Positions 24,886-35,500 are shown, numbered from the stretch's first letter. The stretch: DNA of 64,000 nt from MED-G105 sp039819085 (GCA_039819085.1 JBCBSQ010000005.1:1-64000), one strand, 5' to 3'. A program made the numbers and translations. Notes: generated by a model not told the origin, from the sequence alone.

Positions 24886-25653
24886 TCAAACCAATGCGGC
24901 GGCGTCGCGGAAAAACCGCAAACAGAGGCGTAGGCCGACAAAAAGCACAAGAGCGGCGGTCAGTCTGCGCATTGTCGCTTCCGATAGTCTGGCGAGACTC
25001 AGCGCGCCGCCGATTTGCCCGCCAATGAGCACCGCCGGAAAAAGCGGCCAATAGACCCTAAGCTGCGCCAGCTGGCCCAGATCCTCAAGTTTTGCGAATT
25101 GTCCGGCGAGGCCGCTCAAGGAGTTGATCAGGATAAACGTCGAACATGTCGCCGCGATCGCCTGCGCAGATCCCCAACGCGTCATATGCAGGATTGGCGC
25201 AAGGAAGATGCCGCCGCCAATCCCCACCAGCCCGGCGAGGAGGCCAAGCGCGCCGCCGACGGCGGCGGACCTCGCCGTTCCAAGATCGCGCTTCTCAGCC
25301 GCTGTCCCGGTCGGGCTAGCCAGCAGCAGGTTCAGTCCTGCGGCCACCAACGCGCCGCCGAGGACGCCGATAAAGGCGAGCTCCGGTATCTGCAGGAGCC
25401 CGCCAATCCACGCCATCGGCACCGACGCGGCGAAAAACGGCCAGATGCGCGCCCAGTCGATGTTGCCCGCCGCCTGGTGCCGCATTGCGCCGCCCGCCAC
25501 GACAATGACATTGCAGATGAGCGCAATCGCCGGAAGGACGCGATAGTCAACGCCTTGCAAGACAAGCAGCGCATTGTAGGTCGACCCGCCGCCAAAGCCG
25601 ACCGAGGCGTATAGAAGCGCCGTCGCAAAGAAGAGGGCGGCGAGGACGGCCAT
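24886..25653 (-). CDS. TauE/SafE-family (TSUP) membrane transporter
   Basis: The 255-residue product has about seven or eight hydrophobic segments and the duplicated TSUP signature: YASVGFGGGSTYNALL near the N-terminus and LLAGLVGIGGGIFLAPILH in the second half. The family exports or imports sulfite, sulfonates or related anions. Its position ahead of modE and the cofactor genes suggests a role in anion supply (sulfur or perhaps molybdate) for the cluster, but I cannot assign the substrate. It follows msrA by 38 bases on the same strand. Confidence 0.88.
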   Translation of the reverse strand: MAVLAALFFATALLYASVGFGGGSTYNALLVLQGVDYRVLPAIALICNVIVVAGGAMRHQAAGNIDWARIWPFFAASVPMAWIGGLLQIPELAFIGVLGGALVAAGLNLLLASPTGTAAEKRDLGTARSAAVGGALGLLAGLVGIGGGIFLAPILHMTRWGSAQAIAATCSTFILINSLSGLAGQFAKLEDLGQLAQLRVYWPLFPAVLIGGQIGGALSLARLSEATMRRLTAALVLFVGLRLCLRFFRDAAALV

Positions 25654-25691
25654 AAGATCAGGCGCTTGTCACATCGGGCGGCGGCGCGGAC

Positions 25692-26228
25692 CTATTCCGC
25701 GGCGGGCGCGTCACGACGCGGCAGGCGCCATCCGGTCCGCGGAAAATGGCAGGTGTAGCCATTCGGGAAGCGCTCCAGATAGTCCTGGTGCATTGCTTCG
25801 GCTTCCCAGAATTCGCCCGCCGGCGTGACTCCCGTCACCACCTTGCCGGGCCAGAGACCCGACGCCTCTACGTCCGCGATCGTTTGCGCCGCGACGGCTT
25901 TCTGGGAGTCGTCGAGGTAGAAGATCGCTGAACGATACTGGCTGCCGATGTCATTTCCCTGACGGTCCCGCGTCGTCGGATCGTGGATCTGGAAGAACAG
26001 CTCCAGCAGGTCGCGATAGCTCGTCGCCGCAGGATCAAAGATGATCTCGATGGACTCCGCGTGGCCGCTTCGACCGGTCTTGACGATGTCATAGGTCGGT
26101 CGCTCCACCGTCCCGCCGGCGTAGCCGACGCGCGTTCGCAACACGCCAGGGGCTTTTCGGATGAGGTCCTGCATGCCCCAGAAGCAGCCGCCGGCGAAGA
26201 CCGCCCGTTCCGTTTTTTCAACTGGCAT
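25692..26228 (-). CDS. msrA: MsrA, peptide methionine (S)-S-oxide reductase
   Basis: MsrA repairs oxidised methionine. The 178-residue product carries the catalytic motif AGGCFWG (Cys 15), RVGYAGG, YDIVKTGRSGHAESIEIIFDP, FFQIHDPTTRDRQGNDIGSQYRSAIFY and NGYTCHFP. No signal peptide is present, so it is cytoplasmic. It shares one base with the end of msrB (TAATG), which implies coupled translation. Confidence 0.97.
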   Translation of the reverse strand: MPVEKTERAVFAGGCFWGMQDLIRKAPGVLRTRVGYAGGTVERPTYDIVKTGRSGHAESIEIIFDPAATSYRDLLELFFQIHDPTTRDRQGNDIGSQYRSAIFYLDDSQKAVAAQTIADVEASGLWPGKVVTGVTPAGEFWEAEAMHQDYLERFPNGYTCHFPRTGWRLPRRDAPAAE

Positions 26229-26698
26229 TATGCGCGCTCCTTCGACTGGTCCGCAAAAAGATGGGTGAGGTGGCCGTAGCCTTCAGCCTCCATATCCTCG
26301 AGCGCCACGAAGCGCATCGCGGCTGAGTTGATGCAATAGCGCAGCCCCGTCTCCTCCTTAGGGCCATCCGGAAACACATGACCGAGATGGCTGTCGCCAT
26401 CGCGCGAACGCACTTCGGTTCGTCGCATCCCATGGCTGTCGTCAGACCGCTCGACGATATGATCGTCAACGATGGGCCGCGTGAAGCTTGGCCAACCTGA
26501 CCCTGAATCGAACTTGTCGAATGACGCGAAGAGGGGCTCGCCGGACACCACGTCGACGTAGATGCCGGCGGCCTTGTTATCGAGCAGCGCCCCGGAGAAT
26601 GGCCGCTCCGTGGCGTCCTCCTGGGTGACGCGATAAGCTTCTTCGTCGAGCGCCGCGATGCTGGCTGCGTCTTTCCCGTAGGTCTTCTGATCAGTCAT
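26228..26698 (-). CDS. msrB: MsrB, peptide methionine (R)-S-oxide reductase
   Basis: The ATG at 26698 (MTDQKTYGKDAAS) gives 156 residues. Features are TERPFSGALLDNKAAGIYVDVVSGEPLFASFDKFDSGSGWPSF, DSHGMRRTEVRSRDGDSHLGHVFPDGP and the catalytic Cys in LRYCINSAAMRF. The two CxxC zinc sites of many MsrBs are missing (YVDVVSGEPLF in place of the usual YxCxxCGxxLF), so this is the zinc-free subtype. It is divergent from the histidine kinase at 26936 and forms an operon with msrA. Confidence 0.96.
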   Translation of the reverse strand: MTDQKTYGKDAASIAALDEEAYRVTQEDATERPFSGALLDNKAAGIYVDVVSGEPLFASFDKFDSGSGWPSFTRPIVDDHIVERSDDSHGMRRTEVRSRDGDSHLGHVFPDGPKEETGLRYCINSAAMRFVALEDMEAEGYGHLTHLFADQSKERA

Positions 26699-26935
26699 GA
26701 TGTCGCTTTCTGATGGCCGCAAGCGCCATATGGGAGCGCTCCTCCGGAATTCGCGCAAGCCCGGATCACCGTTGCGTGACGCCGCGCCTGCGATTGGCCC
26801 TCCCATGCGCCCCACCATGTACCGAGGGCCAGTGCGCCGTTATGCGACCTTCGCCTATTTTGGCGCTTTTGCTAGCCTTGCGGCGAGGCGAGGGCACAAC
26901 AGCAGCGCGGCCGGAGCAGAAAGTGAGGCGCCTGG

Positions 26936-28474
26936 ATGAGCGCGGCAGGTTCAGCGCAGGTCTGGCCGGAAAGCGGGGCGCCCGGCGACCAAACGTCAGG
27001 TCAGGGGAGAACGCGCTGGCTCCGGTTCTGGCGGCTTCGAGCCCCTCGGCCAAGACTCTGGGTGCGGCTCTGGGCGGCGTACGCAGCCCTTTGCCTCGTC
27101 GGCATTTCATGTCTGATGATCGCATCAGGCGCCCTAATCGACACGCAGAATTATTTCACGAGCTACACTGAACAAAACATTGCCGACCGGTTCAACGAGG
27201 ACGCGCCGCTGTTGCGAGCGGCGCTCGCGCTTCCCAAGAACGATCGCGCCCATTCCGTGGAGGCCGCCGCCGCGACGATCGCGTCGAACCTTCTAGAGCT
27301 TCAGGTCCGAACGGATTTTGACGGGAAATTCCTGATCACGTCCGTCAGCGACCCGCGCGTGCGCGTCACCGTATTCGGCGCGGATGGCGAAGCAATTACG
27401 CAAGCAGCGTACACCTCCGGCGGCGTCGGCCCCCACAATCCGCGACGAATGTCCGTCCTTTATCCGATTGAAGCGACGGATGGGCGCCGCCTTGGCGAAG
27501 CGCAAGTGGACTACGCCGCCCGCTACAATCTGATGAAGACCCTTCGCGGCAAGGCGGCATGGGCCATCGCCATGTCGCCGATCACCGCCGTCACATCAAT
27601 CATCATTGGACTGATGTGCGGCCTTGCAGCCGCGCACTATGTGACGAGCAGACTTCGCCGGATTGACGCCGTCACGTCGAAATGGCGGCTTGGCGACTTC
27701 TCCGAACGTATCACGCTAGCGAGCGGCGACGAACTTGAAACGCACGCGGAACGGCTGAACGCGATGGCGATGGAGCTGCAGACCTTCCTGACGCTGAAGC
27801 AAGCGGTTGGGGTCGCCGAAGAACGAAACCGCATCGCCAGAGACCTGCACGACACCGTCAAACAAAAACTCTTCGCCCTCGGCCTGCAACTCGCCGTCGT
27901 CCGCGCCAAGTCCAGCGAACAGGAAACGCAGCCGATCAGCGGACGCGCGGACGACGCCGGGAACGCGTTCGCGGCGAACATCTCCGAAGCCGAGGCGATC
28001 ACGCGGGAGGCGCAGCGCGACGTTTTGGAGATCATCACGCAGCTGAGGCCGGCGACGGACGCCAGCGCGGATCTGATCGGCCAGATCCGGCCAATGATCG
28101 ACGACTATGAGCGCAGGTTTGACGTCAAGATAAGCCTTTCAGGCGGCGAAGGCATGGTCGCCGCTCCACATGCTGAAATAAACCTTGTCAGGATCATTCA
28201 AGAAGCCATCGCCAACGCAATAAGACACGGACGCGCGCGGCTTATTCAGATTTCATTTCGACGCGTCGCTGACGCATGGTCCCTGAAGGTGGAGGACGAT
28301 GGCGTCGGCTTTGATCCTCAGACGACGCACAAAGGCCTCGGCATTCAATCGATCGAACAACGCGCGAACGAGTTGCCTGCGGGACGCGCGAGATACTCCG
28401 CCTCCCACAACGGGGGCGCTACGCTCACAGTCAGCTGGTCGGGAGGACCTGAAGATGGATATTCCAATCAGTAA
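26936..28474 (+). CDS. NarL-type sensor histidine kinase
   Basis: The 512-residue membrane sensor has a basic N-terminus, a transmembrane helix at about 41-63, a periplasmic domain of about 140 residues with no recognised fold, and a second helix at about 207-232. A HAMP-like linker (SRLRRIDAVTSKWRLGDFSERI) precedes the HisKA_3 motif EERNRIARDLHDTVKQKLFALGLQ (phospho-acceptor His 305). The ATPase domain shows EAIANAIRHGRA (N box) and VEDDGVGFDPQTTHKGLGIQSIEQRA. It overlaps the response-regulator gene by 20 bases. The signal is unknown; the divergent msrBA pair makes an oxidative cue possible but unproven. Confidence 0.93.
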   Translation: MSAAGSAQVWPESGAPGDQTSGQGRTRWLRFWRLRAPRPRLWVRLWAAYAALCLVGISCLMIASGALIDTQNYFTSYTEQNIADRFNEDAPLLRAALALPKNDRAHSVEAAAATIASNLLELQVRTDFDGKFLITSVSDPRVRVTVFGADGEAITQAAYTSGGVGPHNPRRMSVLYPIEATDGRRLGEAQVDYAARYNLMKTLRGKAAWAIAMSPITAVTSIIIGLMCGLAAAHYVTSRLRRIDAVTSKWRLGDFSERITLASGDELETHAERLNAMAMELQTFLTLKQAVGVAEERNRIARDLHDTVKQKLFALGLQLAVVRAKSSEQETQPISGRADDAGNAFAANISEAEAITREAQRDVLEIITQLRPATDASADLIGQIRPMIDDYERRFDVKISLSGGEGMVAAPHAEINLVRIIQEAIANAIRHGRARLIQISFRRVADAWSLKVEDDGVGFDPQTTHKGLGIQSIEQRANELPAGRARYSASHNGGATLTVSWSGGPEDGYSNQ

Positions 28475-29123
28475 TGGCCCCATCACCCTGACGATCGCAG
28501 ACGATCACGAGGTCGTGCGGCGCGGTCTCATCGCCTTCATCGAGATGGCGGAAGACATCGATCTCGTCGCCGTCGCAGAGGACGGGGCCGGCGCGGTTGA
28601 CGCCGCGCGCGCGCACGCCCCTGACGTCCTGCTGCTCGACCTCCTGATGCCCGATCGTCCCGCCCCGGAAACCATCAGCGCGGCAAAACGCGCGAGCCCG
28701 CAAACTCAGATCATCGTGCTGACGTCTCATGAAGGCGTGGAGCAGCTTGCGCCCGCGCAAGCGGCGGGCGCGATTTCCTACGTTCTAAAAGACACTGCGC
28801 CGGAGGAACTCATCAACGTCATCCGGCGCGCCCACGCCGGCGAAGCCACCATTGCCCCGAGGCTAACCGCGTCGCCGACGACGTCGCGCCGCGAAGCTCC
28901 GGCGCCGGAAGCCCCTCCAATTGGCGGGCTCACGCATCGCGAGATTGAAGTCCTGCGCGCCATCGCCGACGGACGAAGCAACAAACGCATTGCGCATGAC
29001 CTCGAAATCACCGAACGCACGGTCAAGCACCATGTCAGCAACATTCTCTCAAAGCTCCATTTGACGGACCGGACTCAGGCCGCCGTCTATGCGTGGCGAG
29101 AAGGCCTTGCAGAACGCGATTGA
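28455..29123 (+). CDS. NarL/FixJ-type response regulator
   Basis: The ATG at 28455 (MDIPISNGPITLTIADDHEVV) gives 222 residues. Receiver domain: acidic pair Asp 16-17, phospho-acceptor Asp 62 in LLLDLLMPD, Thr in IIVLTSHEG, and Lys in SYVLKDTAP. A LuxR-type helix-turn-helix follows: GLTHREIEVLRAIADGRSNKRIAHDLEITERTVKHHVSNILSKLHLTDRTQAAVYAWREGL. It is translationally coupled to the upstream kinase. Its targets may include the surface protease gene 335 bases downstream, but nothing in the sequence proves that. Confidence 0.96.
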   Translation: MDIPISNGPITLTIADDHEVVRRGLIAFIEMAEDIDLVAVAEDGAGAVDAARAHAPDVLLLDLLMPDRPAPETISAAKRASPQTQIIVLTSHEGVEQLAPAQAAGAISYVLKDTAPEELINVIRRAHAGEATIAPRLTASPTTSRREAPAPEAPPIGGLTHREIEVLRAIADGRSNKRIAHDLEITERTVKHHVSNILSKLHLTDRTQAAVYAWREGLAERD

Positions 29124-29458
29124 CCTAAAGCGATTTGTAAAATTCGACTGTAATTTGCGTTTTCTGGCTTTCCTGACTCAGCCCGGATGCGTTTTCGAGC
29201 GCGATTCGAATGCCTCATTTTATCCGCATCAGGATCAGGGTAAATGCGGAATAACCATATAGCAGACTGATTTCACGACGCATTCGCCGGCAGACGCCTC
29301 AATGGACGCAGGCGCCGGGAACATGGACTAGTCGCCAATCCGCAGAATTTCGATAAATCCATCGTAAACGGATGTTAATCAGGTCTTTTGAGAAAATTTT
29401 ATGAACTGACCGTCATGTTCCCGTCACGGACGCTCAAAACCCCGTGGGGGAGGCTTCA
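29124..29458. other. Intergenic region before the surface protease
   Basis: No gene is visible in these 335 bases. A bulged hairpin near 29220-29254 (TTATCCGCAT opposite ATGCGGAATAA) may end the two-component transcript. The AT-richer stretch from about 29350 to 29410 is the likely promoter zone of the S8 autotransporter. GGGGGAGG about 8 bases before 29459 is its ribosome site. Confidence 0.5.
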
Positions 29459-32400
29459 ATGCCCAAACGCTGCCTACTGACGAACGCCGCTGCGCTCGTC
29501 TTGATCGCGACAAGCGCGGGACCCGCTGATGCGGGCGTCGGCGTCGGCTTAACGCCACCGCCATTGCGCGAGGCCGCCGGCGTTGACGTAGGGGCCGCGC
29601 GGCCGTTTAGCGGGGACATCAACCCATTCTCTGGCGACATCAATCCCTTTGCGGGCGACATCAACCCGTTCAGCGGCGACATCAATCCCTTCGCCGGGGA
29701 CATCAATCCATTCAGGGGCGACGTGAACCCGTTCTACGGGGACATCTCGCCGTTCTGGGGAGATATCTCGCCGTTCTGGGGCGACATCTCACCCTTCTCA
29801 GGCGACATCAATCCATTCGCCGGCGACATCAACGCATTCGGCGGGGACATCGCTCCCTTCTCCGGCGACATTCACCCGTTCTGGGGCGACATTAATCCGT
29901 TCTCGGGCGATATCGCCGCGTTCTCAGGCGACATCGCAGCATTCTCCGGAGACGTCATATCGTTCAACGGCGACTCATCGAACGTCGGCACCTACTGGGA
30001 TGCGGCGGGCCAACTCTGGGGCCAATTGAACGCCAGTTGGGGTCAAAACGGCGACGCCACCGCGAACAATTTGCAGAACTTCGTCGACCTCGCCGGTCAG
30101 GTCTGGGGCCAGTCGGTCACCAACGCGACGGGACAGTCCTTCCAGCAGTTCGCGGGCGACATTCTCGCCCGCCACGGCTTGGAGCTCTCTGATCCGGAGG
30201 AGATCGCAGAGGCCAACGCGATGACGCGCTCGCAGTTCTTCCTCGACTGGTATGACAGCCTGATGGGCGTGTCGGGTACGGACATTGTCGACCACTGGAT
30301 GCCGACGATCAACTGGCGCCCGTCGATCACCCAGGACCAGAGCAAGGACCACGACTCGATCGTCGGCCTTCTGGACGTCCGTATTTCAACCACCGACGAC
30401 AACATCATGTATCTGGTCGACAAGGGCGGATACGCGGACTCCGTCAACAATCACGGCGCCGCGGTCGCGAGCCTCATCGCTGGGCGCCATGACGGCAAGG
30501 GCGTCATGGGCATCGCGCCAAGCTCCACCGTCTACGCCTACAACCCATTCGACGCGTCCGGCACCGCCGACAAAAAAGACGTGAAGGCGGGCGTAAAGAA
30601 GCTTGCTGCGGAAGGCGCCAACGTCATCAACATGTCGCTCGGCTTCCCGAACTACGTCTTCAACCAGGAAATGGCGAACATCTTCGGCGACGGTTACCTG
30701 CAGTCAGTCGCTCAGGACCATGTGTTCGTCATCGCCGCGGGCAATGAAGGCGTCCAACAAACCTCCAACGTCAGCGTTGCGGGAAATGACTACTTCGACA
30801 ATCTGCTGATCGTCGGCTCGGTCGATCCCACAAGGACGATTTCGTTCTTCTCCAACACGCCGGGCGAATCCTGCATGGAGCGTAGTGGTTCATGCGCCGA
30901 GGCTGACAAACTCAAGTACCGCTTCCTCGTGGCGCCGGGCGAGCTGCTGCTCACCTCGGACAACGCCGGCGGCACTGTGCGCATGTCGGGAACGTCTTTC
31001 GCCGCGCCGCTCGTCACTGGCGCCGTCTCGCTTCTGCATGACCGCTGGCCGTGGCTGCAAAATCACGCTGAAGAAACCGCCGACATCATTCTTCAGTCTG
31101 CGCAGGACCTTGGCGCTCCCGGCGTCGACGGCACCTATGGTTGGGGCCTCCTTGACGTCGAAGCGGCGCAATCGCCGCTCAGCTTCAGCAATCTGACGTT
31201 CTATCAGCCGTCTGGCGCAGGGTTCACGTCGGTTTCGGCCGCCGCTTTCCAGGGCGCGCTCATGACCCCCGGTCAGCTGGATCTCTGGGAAACGCAAGGC
31301 GCGTCGATCTTCGCGATCGAACAAATCGGCGACACGCACCGCGATTTTACGATCCCGCTGAGCACCCTCCTTTGGGGCCAGGAAGGCACGTTTAACGGCA
31401 ACACTGAACGATACCAGCGCCACGTCTTCGAACGCATGGTCGACTGGGCCGGCGGCGGCGTCTCCGGGTTCGCCAGCTTCCGCGAAACCGAAGCAGGCGT
31501 CGCCCAAGTCGGCGAATGGAACGTCTCGATGCTGGCGACGCCCGTCAATCCGCTCGCGCCCGTGCGCCAGCAGGATCGCCCCTTCGCCTCAAGCCTTCGC
31601 TTCGCCACCAAGGGCGGCCAACTCGCCTTCCGCGTCGGCGAAGGCGCAGGCGCCATGGCGCTCACGACGACGGACGGTTTCGATCATTACTCAGATCACG
31701 AACCAGAAACTGGCGGCGTCAATCCGTTCCTTGGCTTCGCCTCCGGCGGCTTCTACAGCTCCCTGGCGACGCGCGTCGCGCCGGGTCTTACTGTGGGCCT
31801 CGGCTTCACGGAAGCCGAAGACGATCACGCCTATATCGACGAGTTCACTGGCGAGCGCCTGATGGACCTGCCGGGCCTCAGCCCCTACCGGGCGAGCGCG
31901 GTCAACCTCGATGTTGTTTACGCGGCGGCTGAGAATGTCTCGCTGAACTTCGCCTACACCCATCTCAATGAAGAGACCGGCGTCCTTGGCGCGCAAGGCC
32001 TCGGCGCGCTTGCGCTCGACCAGGGCGCAACCACTGACGCAATCACGATCGGCGCAAGCTACACGCCCGCAAAAGATCTCCGCCTGTCCCTCTCGGGCAC
32101 GGCGGGAACGACGGTCGACGGCGCTATCGGCGACCAGGTTCTGGGCGTCGCGAACGGCGGCATTCGTTCGACCGCATTCCAGTTCGCCGCGGAGAAGTCG
32201 AACTTCCTCACGGACTCCGACCGGTTCCGACTGACCGTCGCGCAGCCGCTTCATGTGGAGGCGGGCGCGCTTCAATATCAGTCCGTACAGGTTGTTGATC
32301 GAACGACAGGCGAGCTCGGCGTTGTCGACGAATACTGGCGCCTGAACGGCGAACGACACGTCTACACGGAAGCTCAGTATGCGTTCCCCGTGCTGGATGG

Positions 32401-32506
32401 CGCTGGCGAACTCAGCTTCTACGGCCGCGTCGACGTCGGAGAGTTCGATATCGACGGTTCATATGACGCGGTCGCCGGCGGCGGTCGGTTCGTCGTCCGC
32501 TACTAG
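29459..32506 (+). CDS. S8 subtilisin-like serine protease autotransporter with heptapeptide-repeat N-terminus
   Basis: The product is 1015 residues from the ATG at 29459. A signal peptide (CLLTNAAALVLIATSAGPADA) is followed by 18 heptads of the form [PAS]-F-x-G-D-[IV]-x (about residues 49-174), then a Trp/Gln-rich linker (GQLWGQLNASWGQNG). The S8 domain has Asp 306 (GLLDVRIS), His 332 (NNHGAAVASLIAG) and Ser 513 (SGTSFAAPLVTGA), a complete triad, plus the oxyanion-type AAGNEG. The remaining 400 residues form a beta-rich domain (GASYTPAKDLRLSLSGTAG, ending GRFVVRY), consistent with a type V autotransporter barrel with a C-terminal aromatic residue. It is probably displayed on the cell surface. 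The hybrid kinase gene starts 39 bases downstream, perhaps in the same transcript. Confidence 0.9.
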   Translation: MPKRCLLTNAAALVLIATSAGPADAGVGVGLTPPPLREAAGVDVGAARPFSGDINPFSGDINPFAGDINPFSGDINPFAGDINPFRGDVNPFYGDISPFWGDISPFWGDISPFSGDINPFAGDINAFGGDIAPFSGDIHPFWGDINPFSGDIAAFSGDIAAFSGDVISFNGDSSNVGTYWDAAGQLWGQLNASWGQNGDATANNLQNFVDLAGQVWGQSVTNATGQSFQQFAGDILARHGLELSDPEEIAEANAMTRSQFFLDWYDSLMGVSGTDIVDHWMPTINWRPSITQDQSKDHDSIVGLLDVRISTTDDNIMYLVDKGGYADSVNNHGAAVASLIAGRHDGKGVMGIAPSSTVYAYNPFDASGTADKKDVKAGVKKLAAEGANVINMSLGFPNYVFNQEMANIFGDGYLQSVAQDHVFVIAAGNEGVQQTSNVSVAGNDYFDNLLIVGSVDPTRTISFFSNTPGESCMERSGSCAEADKLKYRFLVAPGELLLTSDNAGGTVRMSGTSFAAPLVTGAVSLLHDRWPWLQNHAEETADIILQSAQDLGAPGVDGTYGWGLLDVEAAQSPLSFSNLTFYQPSGAGFTSVSAAAFQGALMTPGQLDLWETQGASIFAIEQIGDTHRDFTIPLSTLLWGQEGTFNGNTERYQRHVFERMVDWAGGGVSGFASFRETEAGVAQVGEWNVSMLATPVNPLAPVRQQDRPFASSLRFATKGGQLAFRVGEGAGAMALTTTDGFDHYSDHEPETGGVNPFLGFASGGFYSSLATRVAPGLTVGLGFTEAEDDHAYIDEFTGERLMDLPGLSPYRASAVNLDVVYAAAENVSLNFAYTHLNEETGVLGAQGLGALALDQGATTDAITIGASYTPAKDLRLSLSGTAGTTVDGAIGDQVLGVANGGIRSTAFQFAAEKSNFLTDSDRFRLTVAQPLHVEAGALQYQSVQVVDRTTGELGVVDEYWRLNGERHVYTEAQYAFPVLDGAGELSFYGRVDVGEFDIDGSYDAVAGGGRFVVRY
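29603..29980 (+). repeat. 18 tandem 21-bp repeats coding PFxGDIN-type heptads
   Basis: Each 21-base unit encodes [PAS]-F-x-G-D-[IV]-x. The third position varies most (Ser, Ala, Arg, Tyr, Trp, Gly, Asn) and the last position drifts from Asn to Ser, Ala or His along the array. Codon choice differs between copies, so the array is conserved as protein rather than as recent DNA duplication. Confidence 0.92.
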
Positions 32507-32545
32507 TCCCAAAAGCACAGCATTAAAAGAACGCAGCTCAACGCC

Positions 32546-35500
32546 ATGACAAGGATGACGACAATGATCGCCAAGCCGAGCGCAGCTGAGAAGAACATCC
32601 GCCGCAACCGCTCATGCGTCGCCGCGATCGCCCTCGCCGCATCGCTCGCATTCGCCCCGGCCGCGCCGGCCTTCGCGGATCCAAGCGCATTCCAGCCGAC
32701 GGCGGAAGAGAAGATCGACGCCGCATTCGAGGCGCTGATCGCCGAAGCCAAGTCGAACATGATGTCCGATCCCGCCATGGCGGCGACGCGCGCAGGCCAG
32801 GCCGAAGCCGTCGCCCGGGACGTTGAAGGGGATCAGGGCGAAAACCTCGCCACGGCCCTTTGGCTGAAGGGCGAAGCGCTCCTGCGGGCCGGCAAGCCGA
32901 AGTCGGCCGCCGCGCCCGTCGAAGAGGCGCTCTTGCTTCTCGGGGACGCCGGGCGAAGTGACGCTCTTTACGCCAATTTACTGTTGGCCAAGGGCCGGAT
33001 CGCTCAACGCAATTCCGACGTTGAGACAGCCGCAAAGAGCTTCTTCTCGGCCCATGACGAGTTCGCCCGACTCGGCGACGCTCGCAAGGAGTCGATGACC
33101 CTCCAGGCGATCGGCTCAATCTATCGGGACGCTGAATCCTACAAAAAAGCGGTCGAGTACTATGAGCGCGCCAACGAAGCCTACCAGGGCGACAAGATTG
33201 TCGACCTGTCGTCGGCCAATAATCGCGCCAATATTCTCCGCGACATGCGCCAGTTTGAAAAGGCGCGCCAGCTCTTCAAGAAGGCGCTGGGGATCGCTGA
33301 CGAAATGGAGAGCGATGTGCTTTCCGGCCGTATCCTGACAAATATTGCGGAACTTGAATCCGACGCCGGCGACTTCAGACAGGCGGAGAGCATTTCAGAT
33401 GCCGCGATCGCCCGCCTTCAGAGCGAGGGCGGCGCTGACTGGCGGCGGTTTGCGGTCGGCGCGAAGGCCCGCGCCCGGTTTAAGCAAGGCGATATGGAAG
33501 CGGCGGAGCGCCTGATCCTCGAGGCGTTCGACGGCGTTGACGTCGCCACGACCAACGCCTCCTACGCGCCGTTGCATGAAACCGCGTACGAAGTTCATCT
33601 GATGCGCGGCGACGCGACGAATGCGCTCGCGCACCACCAAAGCATGAAGCGCCTGTCAGATGAATCCAAGAAGGTCGCCGCGTCGGCAAATCTCGCCCTC
33701 ACGGCGGCGCGTTTCGACCTCGCGGATCAGCGCCTGAACGTCGAACGTCTGCGAAATGAACGCCTGCAGAAGAACATGGAGCTGGAAGACGCCCGGCATC
33801 GCGTGGAGACGCAGCGCGCAGTTCTTGCTTTCGCTGGCGTTGTCGTGCTCTTCGCATTCACCGTCGCGGTCGCTTTCCGCAACAATCGCAACCGGATTGT
33901 CAAGGTGAACGACCAGCTTGAAGGCACCGTCCGTGATCTGAACGCTGAGATCGATCGCCGCGTCACGGTTGAAAAAGAACTGGTGTCCGCAAAAGAAGAG
34001 GCCGAACGCGCCGCGCGGATCAAATCAACCTTCCTGGCCACCATGAGCCATGAACTGAGAACGCCGCTCAACGGCATTCTCGGGTTCACCAAGATCCTGC
34101 TCAATGGCTCGCTTGAGGAAGAACAGCGCGAACAAATCAAGATTATCGACCAGTCCGGCGAATCGCTCCTGATCCTGATCAACGATATTCTTGACGTCTC
34201 GGCGATCGAAGCCGGCAAGCTCAATCTTCAGCCTACGTCCATCAACCTCCGGACTGTCGTCAATGACTCCGTCAACCTACTGAAGGCGAAGGCCGAAGAA
34301 GAGGGCCTCACGGTCGGCGTTCACATCGACCCGAACCTGCCGCAGAACGTCATCGCCGACGGCGCGCGCCTGCGCCAGGTTTTGATCAATCTCGTCGGCA
34401 ATGCGATTAAGTTCACCGACGCCGGCGCCGTCACCGTTACGGTCGATCAGGACCCGGAGACAAACGGCGTGCGCATGTCCGTCGCAGATACGGGCATTGG
34501 CATCCCGGCTGACAAGCAGGGCGTTCTGTTCGATCGCTTCTCACAGGTGGACGACTCCGCCAGCCGTCGCTTCGGCGGCAGCGGCCTCGGCCTCGCTATC
34601 TGCAAGGAAATCGTCGAAGCCATGGGCGGCGACATCAATGTGAAGTCGGAAATCGGCGTTGGCAGCGAATTCATCGTCACAGCGCCGCTCAGCGCCGACG
34701 AAGAAGTCGTGCCGCTTCCCGTCGACCGTATCCGGAGCTTCACCAGCAAGACGCGCGTCGTCGTCGTCGACGAGGAGGACGTCACGCAGCGCCTCTTCTC
34801 ACGCATCCTCACGGCCATGAACGCGGAAATCGTCTCGGCGCGCTCAGGCGAAGCTGCAATCACAAAACTCGCCGAGATGCGCGACGACGGGACGACGGTC
34901 CAAGCCATCATTGTATCAAGCCAGCTGTCGGACATTGCCCCCGAAGACCTCTCTGAACGGATCAACCGTCGCGGCCTCGCTGGCGCGGCGCCGCTTGTCC
35001 TCTCCTCTTCGCCGAAGATGGACGACGCCGGGCGCCTGGCGATGGGGTACGCCGCGCAGATCGATACGCTGGTGACGGAGAAGTCGGTCTTCTCCGCGAT
35101 CACCAACGCGAAAGCGGGACCTCGATCCAAGACTGACGCGGGCCCCGTTGCGCCCAATCGCGACGAACGGTCGAATGTCGTCACCCTCCTGCCGTCCCGC
35201 ACCATTGGACGGGTCCTTGTGGTCGACGACAATGACACCAACCGCAAGCTTGTCTCCGCAGCTCTCAAGTCGCTGAACGTCGCGGTCGACCTCGCGGAGG
35301 ATGGCGTTCAAGCGATCGAGGCCAGCGAGCGCGATGACTATGCGGTCATCCTTATGGACGTGCAGATGCCGGTCATGAACGGACTTGACGCCACTCGGGC
35401 GATCCGCCGCGACTGCCCGCGAAACAGCGGCGCCAAGATTATCGCCCTCACCGCTTCGGATACGCCGGAAGACGCTCGGGAGATCCGCGAAGCGGGCATG

